From the NCBI GenBank assembly GCA_029960905.1, contig JASBVU010000082.1, positions 1 through 7,714 of the forward strand: 7,714 nucleotides of DNA. Reading direction: 5' to 3'. Positions 1 to 6,427 of the stretch are shown here, piece by piece. Position 1 is the first letter of the stretch, and the number at the start of each line of letters is the position of its first letter. A program made the position numbers and the translations under genes. The notes beneath the pieces are model-generated. The model was not told the origin of the DNA. It did no database searches and saw nothing but the letters and a program-made list of their open reading frames with translations. Source of the stretch: Thermoanaerobacterium sp. (lineage in GTDB: Bacteria > Bacillota > Thermoanaerobacteria > Thermoanaerobacterales > Thermoanaerobacteraceae).

Positions 1-225
1 CAGCTCCTCAACTACATCAACGTACTCGCAACCTCCGTAATATCTTTTTCCGGGATATCCCTCTGCATACTTATTTGTAAGCGGTGAGCCCATCGCTTCC
101 ATAACTGCAGGACTTACAAAATTCTCCGATGCGATCAATTCAATTTTATTTTTCTGTCTTTCAATTTCATTAGAAATTGCATCAGCTACTTCAGGGTCAA
201 CTTCCCTTATAATATCGATATTCAT
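1..225 (-). CDS. glyA: Serine hydroxymethyltransferase, N-terminal part (cut by window edge)
   Basis: Pyridoxal-phosphate enzyme that interconverts serine and glycine while charging tetrahydrofolate with a one-carbon unit, in the cytoplasm. Only the first 75 codons are in the window; the frame stays open to base 1, so the gene continues leftward. The visible protein carries the family's N-terminal signature: [11 protein letters not shown] (residues 28-38), then [20 protein letters not shown] (46-65) and CEYVDVVE. Y53, E55 and Y63 match the conserved active-site tyrosines and glutamate of bacterial SHMT (numbered about two lower in Bacillus enzymes). The start is the ATG at 223-225, set by a GGAGG at 233-237 seven bases upstream. 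A good promoter at 280-308 predicts a 5' leader of about 45-50 bases, too short for a riboswitch. Identification is firm; nothing can be said about the PLP-lysine region, which is off the window. Confidence 0.96.
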   Translation of the reverse strand, partial: MNIDIIREVDPEVADAISNEIERQKNKIELIASENFVSPAVMEAMGSPLTNKYAEGYPGKRYYGGCEYVDVVEEL

Positions 226-279
226 TGCCTTACCTCCAATTTTTATTTTCACTATACAGCAATAAAGTGCTATATTTTT

Positions 280-308
280 ATTATAATTACTGAAGCTAAA
301 TTGTTCAA
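280..308 (-). promoter_or_regulatory. Sigma-A-type promoter for glyA
   Basis: On the minus strand, TTGAAC (303-308) and a perfect TATAAT (280-285) are separated by exactly 17 bases. Transcription should begin near 273, giving a short leader before the glyA ribosome binding site at 233-237. A short imperfect inverted repeat (TCAAC at 305-309, GTTGA at 324-328) overlaps the -35 box and could be an operator, but it is too weak to call. Seen directly in the sequence; activity is inferred. Confidence 0.75.
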
Positions 309-402
309 CAAAAAAGTATAAAAGTTGACACTAAAATATAATCTTCTGAAAATTTACTTATCTGTGTTAATTTAATAATGCAAATAATTTTTTAATAGCC
401 TC

Positions 403-431
403 TTGATTTTTATTTGAATTATATGTATAAT
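403..431 (+). promoter_or_regulatory. Sigma-A-type promoter of the candidate small RNA
   Basis: TTGATT (403-408) and a perfect TATAAT (426-431) are separated by 17 bases, with an AT-rich spacer. The predicted start is the G at 440 or 441. It points away from glyA, towards the 3' end of the dipeptidase gene. No protein gene on this strand lies downstream before 1603, and an intrinsic terminator intervenes at 474-504. The promoter therefore appears to serve a short stand-alone transcript. Confidence 0.6.
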
Positions 432-439
432 GTATTCTT

Positions 440-504
440 GGTCAAAACAATGACTCCCCCTTTAACATATGCAAGCCCCAATTAAATCATCGGGGCTATT
501 TTTT
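440..504 (+). ncRNA. Candidate small RNA, about 65 nt, with C-rich linker
   Basis: Predicted from a promoter (403-431) and an intrinsic terminator (474-504) with no gene between them. Reading the RNA 5' to 3', a small hairpin comes first: GUCA (441-444) pairs with UGAC (451-454) around the loop AAACAA, and a G-U pair can close it. An unpaired linker follows, containing the C-rich tract UCCCCC (455-460) and UUUAACAUAUGCA. The last part is the terminator hairpin and a six-U tail. C-rich single-stranded tracts in Firmicute small RNAs (for example the RsaE/RoxS and FsrA types) bind G-rich ribosome binding sites; the same mode is an inference here. I recognise no known RNA family. An 11-codon frame inside it (450-485) has no ribosome binding site and is probably not translated. 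Confidence 0.5.
474..504 (+). terminator. Intrinsic terminator of the candidate small RNA
   Basis: AGCCCC (474-479) pairs perfectly with GGGGCT (492-497) around a 12-base AT-rich loop. One A follows, then six Ts (499-504). The T-tract lies only on the plus-strand side; read on the minus strand the hairpin is followed by TTGCATATG. It is therefore a rightward terminator and a poor one for the leftward dipeptidase gene that ends at 518. Confidence 0.72.
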
Positions 505-517
505 ATTGTAAAAATAA

Positions 518-1453
518 TCAATGTAAGATTTCTTTTATTATTCTTTCAAAATTGCCATGTGAGATTAAATCTATTTCGTCATCATTAAAACCTCTTTTTT
601 TAAGTCCTTGAATCACCTTTGGAAAACACGATGCATCGTGAAGACCGACAGGTGTTTTTTCTATGCCATCAAAGTCTGAGCCAAATCCTACATGTTTTAC
701 ACCTACCAATTTAGCTATATATTCCACATGGTCAAGCACATCTTCTATTGTGGCATTGCCATCTTCCTTTAAAAAATCCGTACAAAAATTAATCCCTATT
801 ACGCCATTTTTATCAGCAATAGCCTTAATCTGCTGGTCAGTCAAATTTCTCGGATGATTGCAAAGGGATTTACAGTCAGAATGTGATGCTATAAGTGGTT
901 TCTCGCACAAATCTACAACATCCCAAAAACCTTTTTCATTTAGATGTGATACATCTACGATCATGCCTAACCTGTTCATTTCTTTTACGACGCTTTTTCC
1001 GAATTTTGTGATACCATAATCTTCGTCTCCCAATACACCTTCACCTATATCGTTTCTCAGACTCCACGTTAGCGTCATGGCTCTCACGCCCAGTCTATAA
1101 AACATCCTTAAAAGTGACAAATCTCCTTCTATGGCTTCACCACCTTCTATTGACAGCAATGCACCTAATTTGTTTTTATTTTTTGCTTCATCAATGTCAT
1201 TACCGCTTAAAATCAATCTGATTTTATCGCTTTTTTCTATCGCTTGATATAGTTTGTCAATCATTTTTAACGTTTTTGCTGCAGCATCTTTTTTCATAAA
1301 CTCTGGCTCAACAAAAGTGGCAAAAACCTGAAGATGTACCAATCCTTCTTCTAATCTAACCAAATCAATGTGCCCATCAGTATTTTTTCTCGTCATATCT
1401 CTTCCGTATTTTTCAGCTAAGTACAGCGTGTCACAATGGAAATCAACTATCAT
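518..1453 (-). CDS. Membrane dipeptidase-family (M19) zinc dipeptidase
   Basis: Peptidase family M19 (renal dipeptidase family): a TIM-barrel di-zinc hydrolase that cleaves dipeptides, in bacteria often including D-residue or proline-containing ones; the exact substrate is not readable here. The protein is 311 residues, normal for bacterial members. All expected metal ligands are visible: H6 and D8 in DFHCDT, E103 in SIEGGE, H170 in VDVSHLN and H191 in ASHSD. R202 in HPRNLTD and D260 in GSDFDG match the substrate-binding arginine and catalytic aspartate of the family. No signal peptide is seen, so it is probably cytoplasmic. The start is the ATG at 1451-1453, preceded by GGAGG seven bases upstream. 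The frame can be read back to a GTG at 1535-1537, but the extra residues lie before the conserved N-terminus and run into the divergent promoter region. No clear promoter was found upstream; weak matches only. Confidence 0.92.
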   Translation of the reverse strand: MIVDFHCDTLYLAEKYGRDMTRKNTDGHIDLVRLEEGLVHLQVFATFVEPEFMKKDAAAKTLKMIDKLYQAIEKSDKIRLILSGNDIDEAKNKNKLGALLSIEGGEAIEGDLSLLRMFYRLGVRAMTLTWSLRNDIGEGVLGDEDYGITKFGKSVVKEMNRLGMIVDVSHLNEKGFWDVVDLCEKPLIASHSDCKSLCNHPRNLTDQQIKAIADKNGVIGINFCTDFLKEDGNATIEDVLDHVEYIAKLVGVKHVGFGSDFDGIEKTPVGLHDASCFPKVIQGLKKRGFNDDEIDLISHGNFERIIKEILH

Positions 1454-1460
1454 GCCAATG

Positions 1461-1465
1461 CCTCC
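1461..1465 (-). promoter_or_regulatory. Ribosome binding site that decides the dipeptidase start
   Basis: GGAGG on the minus strand, seven bases before the ATG at 1451-1453. It supports the 311-residue protein beginning MIVDFHCDT, whose sixth residue is already a zinc ligand, rather than a longer form starting at the GTG at 1537. Confidence 0.8.
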
Positions 1466-1567
1466 TAAAAATTTTCTCTCAAATAATATTTTACGCTTAT
1501 GGTTATACATTACAAAAAATTTATCACATGAAATCACAATTTTTGTAACAAATTATTAATAAATATA

Positions 1568-1576
1568 TGCTACAAT
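1568..1576 (+). promoter_or_regulatory. Extended -10 promoter for the PIG-L deacetylase gene
   Basis: TGCTACAAT fits an extended -10 element (TGn followed by TACAAT, five of six bases of consensus). No good -35 box sits 17 bases upstream; TTGTAA (1543-1548) is 22 bases away. The expected start near 1583 would leave a leader of about 20 bases before the ATG at 1603. A perfect 11-base palindrome TTTGTAACAAA (1542-1552) lies just upstream and may be an operator. The promoter call is moderate. Confidence 0.45.
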
Positions 1577-1602
1577 TATGACATAATTGGAGGTGTGAAA
1601 CA

Positions 1603-3027
1603 ATGAAGGTGAAGAAATATATAATAATTTCTATAATTATATTATTGCTATTGGTATCATATGTTATGAATTTAAAGACCACCTTCGCAAATCTGACAGA
1701 AAAAAAGCCAGAACCGGAATTTAAAAATCCGGGGCAACGGATACTTGTTATTGTACCACACCCTGATGATGAATCTTTGGGAATGGCAGGAGTCATACAA
1801 CGGGCAGTAAGCCAAAATATTCCAGTAAAAGTGGTCATCGTTACAAATGGAGATAGTTACAAAAAGGCTGCTGCTGTACTTACCGGTCATGTAAATCCAT
1901 CACCATCAGATTTTTATAAGCTTGGCCTTCAAAGGCAAAGTGAAAGCATAGCCGCAATGGCAGAACTTGGTCTTCCAAAAAGCGATGTGGTATTTCTTGG
2001 CTTTGCTGACGGCAGCACCCGTTTTTTGTGGAGCGACTTTTGGGACAATAACGTTCCAAGAATCAGTGGCGGTACAAAATCTGCATTTTCTCCCTATAAA
2101 AATGTGTATAAGCCTGGCATAGCCTATACAGGAAACAATCTTGAAAATTGTATACAAGAAATCATAAAATCTTTCAATCCTACAGATATTTATTATCCAA
2201 TGGCAGATGACGTACACCCTGATCATTGGGCTGTAAGCAATTTTGTAAGATATGCCATCGTAGCCATGAACTTAAATGTAAGAGAGCACATGTTTTTGGT
2301 TCATCATCCCCAATGGCCTGTTCCATGGCTTTTAGAGCCAAATAAACCCCTTCTTCCACCTGTTGATATGGCTGACAGCAATACAAAATGGCAGGTATTT
2401 AAGTTGACACCAAGCGAAATCCAGAAGAAAGAAATTGCAATCAAGAAATATAAATCACAAATTGCAGTAATGGAACCATTTTTAATGGGTTTTGTAAGGC
2501 AAAACGAGCTTTTTGGCACAAAGCCGGTAATAAATATAAAAGAAGTCAGCACACTGCCAAACTTAAACCAGCGTGAAATGCCATATACTTTGTTTAAAGT
2601 TCCTGCAGGTGGCGTATTAAACCAAGAGATATACAGAAGCGCAGATCTTACTGAGATGGCGTCATTTTACTACAGAGGAAATGAACTTTACGTAGGAATG
2701 AAGTCATTAGCACCTATATCAAAAAAAGTGGCTTATCACCTGGAAATGAGACTATTTTACAAAGATGATATCAAAAGAATAGATATAGGATTAGTAGGCG
2801 GAAAACTTTACGAGTACAGAAAGGCAAAAAATTCCCTCTACAATGTTCCAATTTCAAATCCAGTCTTTAGCAAAAATGTGGTCTGGGTTAAGCTTGACAT
2901 ACCTAATACACAAAATTTGAATTATATATTTATGGGCGCTGATTCAATATACAAAAATAAACTGATAGACAAGATTCCTTGGAATGTATACAAATTTGAA
3001 AGTAAAAAGGCATCGCAAACTACCTAA
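1603..3027 (+). CDS. Membrane-anchored or secreted PIG-L/LmbE-family deacetylase with extra C-terminal domain
   Basis: A 474-residue protein. Residues 1-5 are basic (MKVKK) and 6-24 form a hydrophobic segment, so it is exported as a signal-anchored or cleaved protein; TFA-N near 27-30 could be a signal peptidase site. The catalytic domain (about 45-300) carries the PIG-L zinc motif PHPDDE (52-57) and the second metal-binding motif HPDHW (205-209). The family removes N-acetyl groups from amino sugars and related molecules; an exported member most likely acts on cell-wall or extracellular glycans, which is inference. Residues from about 315 to 474 are not part of the usual deacetylase fold; they look beta-rich and aromatic, and I do not recognise them. 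At roughly twice the length of the cytoplasmic bacillithiol-type BshB enzymes, it is probably not one. GGAGG at 1589-1593 lies nine bases before the ATG. The gene stands alone, divergent from the dipeptidase and convergent with the his operon. Confidence 0.88.
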   Translation: MKVKKYIIISIIILLLLVSYVMNLKTTFANLTEKKPEPEFKNPGQRILVIVPHPDDESLGMAGVIQRAVSQNIPVKVVIVTNGDSYKKAAAVLTGHVNPSPSDFYKLGLQRQSESIAAMAELGLPKSDVVFLGFADGSTRFLWSDFWDNNVPRISGGTKSAFSPYKNVYKPGIAYTGNNLENCIQEIIKSFNPTDIYYPMADDVHPDHWAVSNFVRYAIVAMNLNVREHMFLVHHPQWPVPWLLEPNKPLLPPVDMADSNTKWQVFKLTPSEIQKKEIAIKKYKSQIAVMEPFLMGFVRQNELFGTKPVINIKEVSTLPNLNQREMPYTLFKVPAGGVLNQEIYRSADLTEMASFYYRGNELYVGMKSLAPISKKVAYHLEMRLFYKDDIKRIDIGLVGGKLYEYRKAKNSLYNVPISNPVFSKNVVWVKLDIPNTQNLNYIFMGADSIYKNKLIDKIPWNVYKFESKKASQTT

Positions 3028-3054
3028 GGAAAGTTTGCGTGCCTCTTTTTATTT
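3009..3054. terminator. Bidirectional terminator between the PIG-L gene and the his operon
   Basis: GGCA plus CGCAAACT (3009-3012, 3014-3021, one bulged T at 3013) pairs with AGTTTGCG plus TGCC (3032-3043), a 12-bp stem with a 10-base loop. On the plus strand TCTTTTTATTTT follows (3044-3055). On the minus strand the hairpin is followed by TTTTTACTTT (from 3008 downwards). It can therefore stop both converging transcripts. The left arm lies inside the last codons of the PIG-L gene and its stop codon is in the loop; hisIE ends six bases beyond the right arm. Confidence 0.88.
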
Positions 3055-3711
3055 TGTCTCTTTTCTCACTTTATGTTGCTCTTTAAATTCATCTGTTTTG
3101 TAATACCTTCTCGAAAGTTCATTATACACATCTTCAAGGCTTATTTCTTTTTCCACCATCAAAACCAATAGGTGATAAACATAATCAGCTATTTCGTATA
3201 TTATCTCCTCTTTTTTGTCTTCTTTTGAAGCAATCAATATCTCTGCATTTTCCTCTCCAACCTTTTTCAAAATCTTATTTAATCCTTTGGAAAAGAGGTA
3301 ATTTGTGTAAGAACCCTCTACAGGTTTTTCTTTTCTGCTTTCAATCCTTCTGTAGAGATTCTTTAAGATTGATTCACTTTCATCATCTGAAAAATCTAAA
3401 ATATTTCTGTAAAAGCAGCTTCTATTGCCTGTATGGCAAGCAGGTCCATCTGCTTCAACTTCCACAAGAAGCGAATCACCATCACAATCGTACTTGATTG
3501 ATTTAATGTGCTGTATATTGCCTGATGTCTCGCCTTTATGCCACAAACATTCTCTACTACGCGAGAAAAAATACGTCTCTTTAGTTTCTAAGCTTTTCTC
3601 AAGGCTTTCCCTGTTCATGTAAGCCATCATAAGGACTTCTTTTGTCTTATAATCTTGAACAATAGCTGGTATCAATCCATTATCATCAAATTCCAATTCA
3701 TCAATGTACAT
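3049..3711 (-). CDS. hisI: Bifunctional phosphoribosyl-AMP cyclohydrolase / phosphoribosyl-ATP pyrophosphatase
   Basis: Fusion enzyme (HisIE) for steps two and three of histidine synthesis: the HisE part removes pyrophosphate from PR-ATP and the HisI part opens the purine ring of PR-AMP. The HisI domain (about 1-107) shows [19 protein letters not shown] (56-65), YDCDGDSLL (74-82) and [11 protein letters not shown] (91-101), including the metal-binding cysteine and aspartate residues of the family. The HisE domain (about 115-220) shows the helical KKVGEENAE (149-157) and the later EIAD motif. The chosen start is the ATG at 3709-3711, giving 220 residues and an N-terminus the length of HisI homologues. 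An alternative ATG at 3727-3729 overlaps the hisF stop as TGATG and would add six residues (MERIVF); both have only an AGGA ribosome binding site. It is the last visible gene of the operon and ends just before a bidirectional terminator. Confidence 0.95.
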   Translation of the reverse strand: MYIDELEFDDNGLIPAIVQDYKTKEVLMMAYMNRESLEKSLETKETYFFSRSRECLWHKGETSGNIQHIKSIKYDCDGDSLLVEVEADGPACHTGNRSCFYRNILDFSDDESESILKNLYRRIESRKEKPVEGSYTNYLFSKGLNKILKKVGEENAEILIASKEDKKEEIIYEIADYVYHLLVLMVEKEISLEDVYNELSRRYYKTDEFKEQHKVRKETK

Positions 3712-3728
3712 AAACACGATCCTTTCCA

Positions 3729-4493
3729 TCAAATCATCCTGACAGGTATATTGTTATCTTTAAGATAACTTTTGAGTTTATTTATCTCAAGCTCTCCATA
3801 GTGAAATAGAGAGGCTGCTAATGCCGCATCGGCTTTCGCATCTAAAAAAACTTCCCTAAAGTGTTCTTTGCATCCTGCACCACCTGATGCTATCACTGGT
3901 ATCCTTACCTCTTCAGCTACCATTCGCGTCAGTTCAATATCGTATCCATTTTTCGTCCCATCTGCATCCATGCTTGTAAGCAAAATCTCACCAGCTCCCA
4001 AGCTTTCTACCTTTTTCGCCCATTCTAATACATCGTATCCCGTGTTTACACGTCCTCCATTTATAAATACATCAAAACCTTTGCCATCAGCTTTTCTCTT
4101 GGCATCTATTGCAACCACGACGCATTGACTGCCAAACTTTTTTGCAGCATCTTTTATGAGATCTGGATTCTTAACTGCCTCAGAATTTATTGATATTTTA
4201 TCAGCACCTGCTTTCAGTATCCGTCTGAAATCATCTACAGTCCTTATTCCTCCACCCACAGTAAGCGGTATAAAAACTTTCTCTGATGTTCTCCTTACAA
4301 CATCTATCATTATATCCCGTTTTTCATAAGACGCTGTAATATCTAAAAAAACTAACTCATCAGCACCAGCCTTATTGTATTCCTCTGCTACATCTACAGG
4401 ATCTCCAGCATCTTTTAAATTTACAAAATTCACGCCTTTTACAACCCGTCCATCTTTTACATCAAGACAAGGTATAATCCTCTTTGAAATCAT
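3729..4493 (-). CDS. hisF: Imidazole glycerol phosphate synthase, cyclase subunit
   Basis: Cyclase half of IGP synthase: it uses ammonia channelled from HisH to turn PRFAR into imidazole glycerol phosphate and AICAR. It is 254 residues, the standard length, with a (beta/alpha)8 barrel. The catalytic acids D11 (PCLDVKDG) and D130 ([10 protein letters not shown]) are both present, as are the phosphate-binding loops TVGGGIR (78-84) and VIASGGAG near 220-227, and the conserved [10 protein letters not shown]. The ATG at 4491-4493 overlaps the hisA stop codon by four bases (ATGA), and GGAGG lies seven bases upstream, so translation is probably coupled to hisA. HisH is encoded two genes upstream in the same operon. 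No broken or missing motif is seen. Confidence 0.98.
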   Translation of the reverse strand: MISKRIIPCLDVKDGRVVKGVNFVNLKDAGDPVDVAEEYNKAGADELVFLDITASYEKRDIMIDVVRRTSEKVFIPLTVGGGIRTVDDFRRILKAGADKISINSEAVKNPDLIKDAAKKFGSQCVVVAIDAKRKADGKGFDVFINGGRVNTGYDVLEWAKKVESLGAGEILLTSMDADGTKNGYDIELTRMVAEEVRIPVIASGGAGCKEHFREVFLDAKADAALAASLFHYGELEINKLKSYLKDNNIPVRMI

Positions 4494-5200
4494 TGTATGA
4501 CCTCCAGTACGTCTTTTAGATTTATTCTGCCTGTATAAAGAGCCTTGCCTATTATAGCGCCAAAGGCTCCAATATGTTTTAATCTTAGTATATCGTCTAA
4601 AGAGGCAATTCCTCCAGAAGCAATGACATTCAACTGAGTATTAATAATATTTCTTATTGCGTCAAAATTGGGCCCTTCCATCATTCCGTCTTTTTTAATA
4701 TCTGTGTATATGACCGTACTAAGGCCTAAGTCTTTAATCTCTTTTGCAAGTTCATCATCTTTTATGTGATTTCTTTCAAGCCATCCTTTCGTAGCAACAT
4801 ATCCGTCTTTTGCATCAATTCCTATAATTATTCTGTCCTTATATTTTTTAGTAATCTCTAAAAGCAATCGCCTGTCATGTACCGCTATACTGCCTAAAAT
4901 AATGTAATCAACACCTAAATTAAACAGCTCTGAAACAGTTTCAATATTTCTTATTCCGCCGCCGACTTCTATTTCTTTGTCAAATGCTTTTCTTATTTTT
5001 TCGATAGAGGACAAATTCACAAGGCAGCCTTCTTTCGCCCCTTCTAAATCGACGATGTGGATTCTTTTAGCGCCATGATCTCTCCAAGCCTTCGCTGCAT
5101 CATCTGGACTTTCATAGTACACTGTACTTGTCTCATAATCTCCCATTGTAAGTCTTACGCATTTACCATCTATTATATCTATAGCAGGTATAATAAGCAT
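4490..5200 (-). CDS. hisA: ProFAR isomerase (phosphoribosylformimino-AICAR-P isomerase)
   Basis: Performs the Amadori-type isomerisation of ProFAR to PRFAR, the substrate of HisF/HisH. It is a 236-residue (beta/alpha)8 barrel, homologous to HisF. The catalytic aspartates D8 ([15 protein letters not shown]) and D129 (IIGIDAKDG) are visible, with VGGGIRN (79-85), [15 protein letters not shown] and the phosphate-binding ASGGI. The start is the ATG at 5198-5200, supported by GGAGG six bases upstream. A longer reading from 5227 would put nine residues before the strand-1 motif and overlap hisH, so it was rejected. The gap to hisH is 23 bases; the stop overlaps the hisF ATG. Confidence 0.97.
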   Translation of the reverse strand: MLIIPAIDIIDGKCVRLTMGDYETSTVYYESPDDAAKAWRDHGAKRIHIVDLEGAKEGCLVNLSSIEKIRKAFDKEIEVGGGIRNIETVSELFNLGVDYIILGSIAVHDRRLLLEITKKYKDRIIIGIDAKDGYVATKGWLERNHIKDDELAKEIKDLGLSTVIYTDIKKDGMMEGPNFDAIRNIINTQLNVIASGGIASLDDILRLKHIGAFGAIIGKALYTGRINLKDVLEVIQ

Positions 5201-5206
5201 CAAATC

Positions 5207-5211
5207 CCTCC
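5207..5211 (-). promoter_or_regulatory. Ribosome binding site that decides the hisA start
   Basis: GGAGG on the minus strand, six bases before the ATG at 5198-5200. It fixes hisA as beginning MLIIPAIDI, the usual N-terminus, rather than the longer frame beginning nine codons earlier inside the hisH stop region. Confidence 0.8.
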
Positions 5212-5223
5212 AAAAACACAAAA

Positions 5224-5826
5224 TCATATCATTTCAGCAAAATTCTTTAATATTCTAAGTCCAACATCACCGCTTTTTTCAGGATGAAATTGGCAAGAAA
5301 ATACATTGTCTTTACATACAACAGCAGGTATTGAAATTCCATAATGAACTGTAGCGCATATATCATTTGAGTCCCCATTTGAAAGATAATATGAATGAAC
5401 AAAATATACGCTGTCGCCGTCATTTACCCCATTCAAAAGCTGATTGTCCTTTTTTATGATGAGAGAATTCCAACCTATATGCGGAACTTTTAAATCTGTC
5501 TTAATCACATCTATTTCACCTTTTAAAATGTGCAATCCTTCAGTCTCTCTAACCTCAAAGCTTCTATCAAACAAAAGCTGCATGCCAAGGCATATACCTA
5601 ATAGCATCTTTCCTTTTTGCACTTCTTCTTTAATTGCATTTGAAATTCCTCTTTTATTCAATATCTCCATAGCGTCAGGAAAAGCTCCTACACCAGGCAA
5701 TACCAGTGCAGTAGCATCTCTAATTTCTTTTAAATCGTCGATGATTTTTGCATCATACCCGATATATTGGAATGCTTTTTCCACGCTTCTTAAGTTTCCC
5801 ATTCCATAATCTACAATGCCTATCAT
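5224..5826 (-). CDS. hisH: Imidazole glycerol phosphate synthase, glutaminase subunit
   Basis: Class I glutamine amidotransferase that supplies ammonia to HisF. It is 200 residues, a normal length. The triad is visible: nucleophile C79 in LLGICLGMQLLF, and H181 and E183 in QFHPEKSG. The N-terminal VDYGMGNLRSV (5-15), LPGVGAFPDAM (43-53) around the oxyanion region, PHIGWNSL and YFVHSYY are typical of HisH, not of other amidotransferases. The ATG at 5824-5826 is preceded by AGGTGG (5834-5839) seven bases upstream. The gene lies 16 bases after hisB and 23 bases before hisA. Confidence 0.98.
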   Translation of the reverse strand: MIGIVDYGMGNLRSVEKAFQYIGYDAKIIDDLKEIRDATALVLPGVGAFPDAMEILNKRGISNAIKEEVQKGKMLLGICLGMQLLFDRSFEVRETEGLHILKGEIDVIKTDLKVPHIGWNSLIIKKDNQLLNGVNDGDSVYFVHSYYLSNGDSNDICATVHYGISIPAVVCKDNVFSCQFHPEKSGDVGLRILKNFAEMI

Positions 5827-5842
5827 TTAAACACCACCTTAA

Positions 5843-6427
5843 TTATAATGAGCCTTTCGTTGATGGTATTCCATCTACTCTATCATCTATTTTTGTTGCT
5901 TCATCTAATGCACGTCCTAACGATTTGAAAGCACCTTCTATTATATGATGTGTGTTTCTGCCATGTAGCATTTCTACATGAAGCGTAATCAAAGAATTAA
6001 ATGCAAATGCTCTAAAAAAATCTTCCACAGTTTCCGTTTCAAAATTCCCAAGCAATGTGGAGTCAAGCCTCAATTTGTAGTAGAGATATGGCCTTCCACT
6101 TATGTCAACTACCGTTCTTAAAAGTGCTTCGTCCATAGGAACGTATGAAACACCATAACGCCTAATCGAAATTTTATCGCCTAAAGCTTTTAAAAAAGCC
6201 TGTCCCAACGTTATACCTACATCTTCAACCGTATGATGTGTATCAACATGCAAATCCCCTTTTGCAACAACTTGCAAGTCGAAAAGGCCATGTTTCGAAA
6301 AGAGGGTTAACATATGATCTAAAAAACCTATTCCAGTATCAATTGATGCAATTCCTTTCCCATCAATGTTTATCTTCACATATACATCTGTCTCATTCGT
6401 TTTTCTTCGCATTTCCGCTTCTCTCAT
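5843..6427 (-). CDS. hisB: Imidazoleglycerol-phosphate dehydratase (monofunctional)
   Basis: Dehydrates imidazole glycerol phosphate to imidazole acetol phosphate, using manganese. It is 194 residues, the length of the monofunctional enzyme; the phosphatase domain fused to it in enterobacteria is absent. Diagnostic motifs are GFLDHML (34-40), DLHVDTHHTVEDVG with the metal-binding HHTVED at 64-69, RRYG followed by MDEAL, and the second histidine pair in NTHHIIEGAFK (158-168), ending in the typical PSTKG. The second motif reads IEGAFK where IEAAFK is more usual, a mild change. The ATG at 6425-6427 overlaps the hisC stop by four bases (ATGA), with AAGGAG about eight bases upstream. Confidence 0.98.
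   Translation of the reverse strand: MREAEMRRKTNETDVYVKINIDGKGIASIDTGIGFLDHMLTLFSKHGLFDLQVVAKGDLHVDTHHTVEDVGITLGQAFLKALGDKISIRRYGVSYVPMDEALLRTVVDISGRPYLYYKLRLDSTLLGNFETETVEDFFRAFAFNSLITLHVEMLHGRNTHHIIEGAFKSLGRALDEATKIDDRVDGIPSTKGSL

Noticed and set aside
325..342. TTGACA (325-330) with TATAAT (337-342) on the plus strand as a promoter
   Set aside because: The two boxes are only six bases apart; 17 bases after TTGACA the sequence is GAAAAT, a poor -10.
450..485. 11-codon plus-strand frame (MTPPLTYASPN) inside the candidate small RNA
   Set aside because: No ribosome binding site precedes its ATG, which sits at the 5' hairpin, and its last codons run into the terminator stem. Too short to support without conservation data.
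456..495. Alternative pairing of the C-run (456-460) with GGGG of the terminator, as an attenuator switch
   Set aside because: Only four G-C pairs form and neither end can be extended, so it cannot compete with the six-pair AGCCCC/GGGGCT stem. There is also no downstream gene on that strand to attenuate.
1454..1537. Upstream extension of the dipeptidase to a GTG start at 1537
   Set aside because: The conserved N-terminus (DFHCDT) and a perfect ribosome binding site place the start at 1453; the extension lacks its own binding site and is AT-rich intergenic sequence.
1524..2552. Minus-strand open frames opposite the PIG-L gene
   Set aside because: They mirror a well-supported gene on the plus strand, lack ribosome binding sites and recognisable motifs, and overlap each other.
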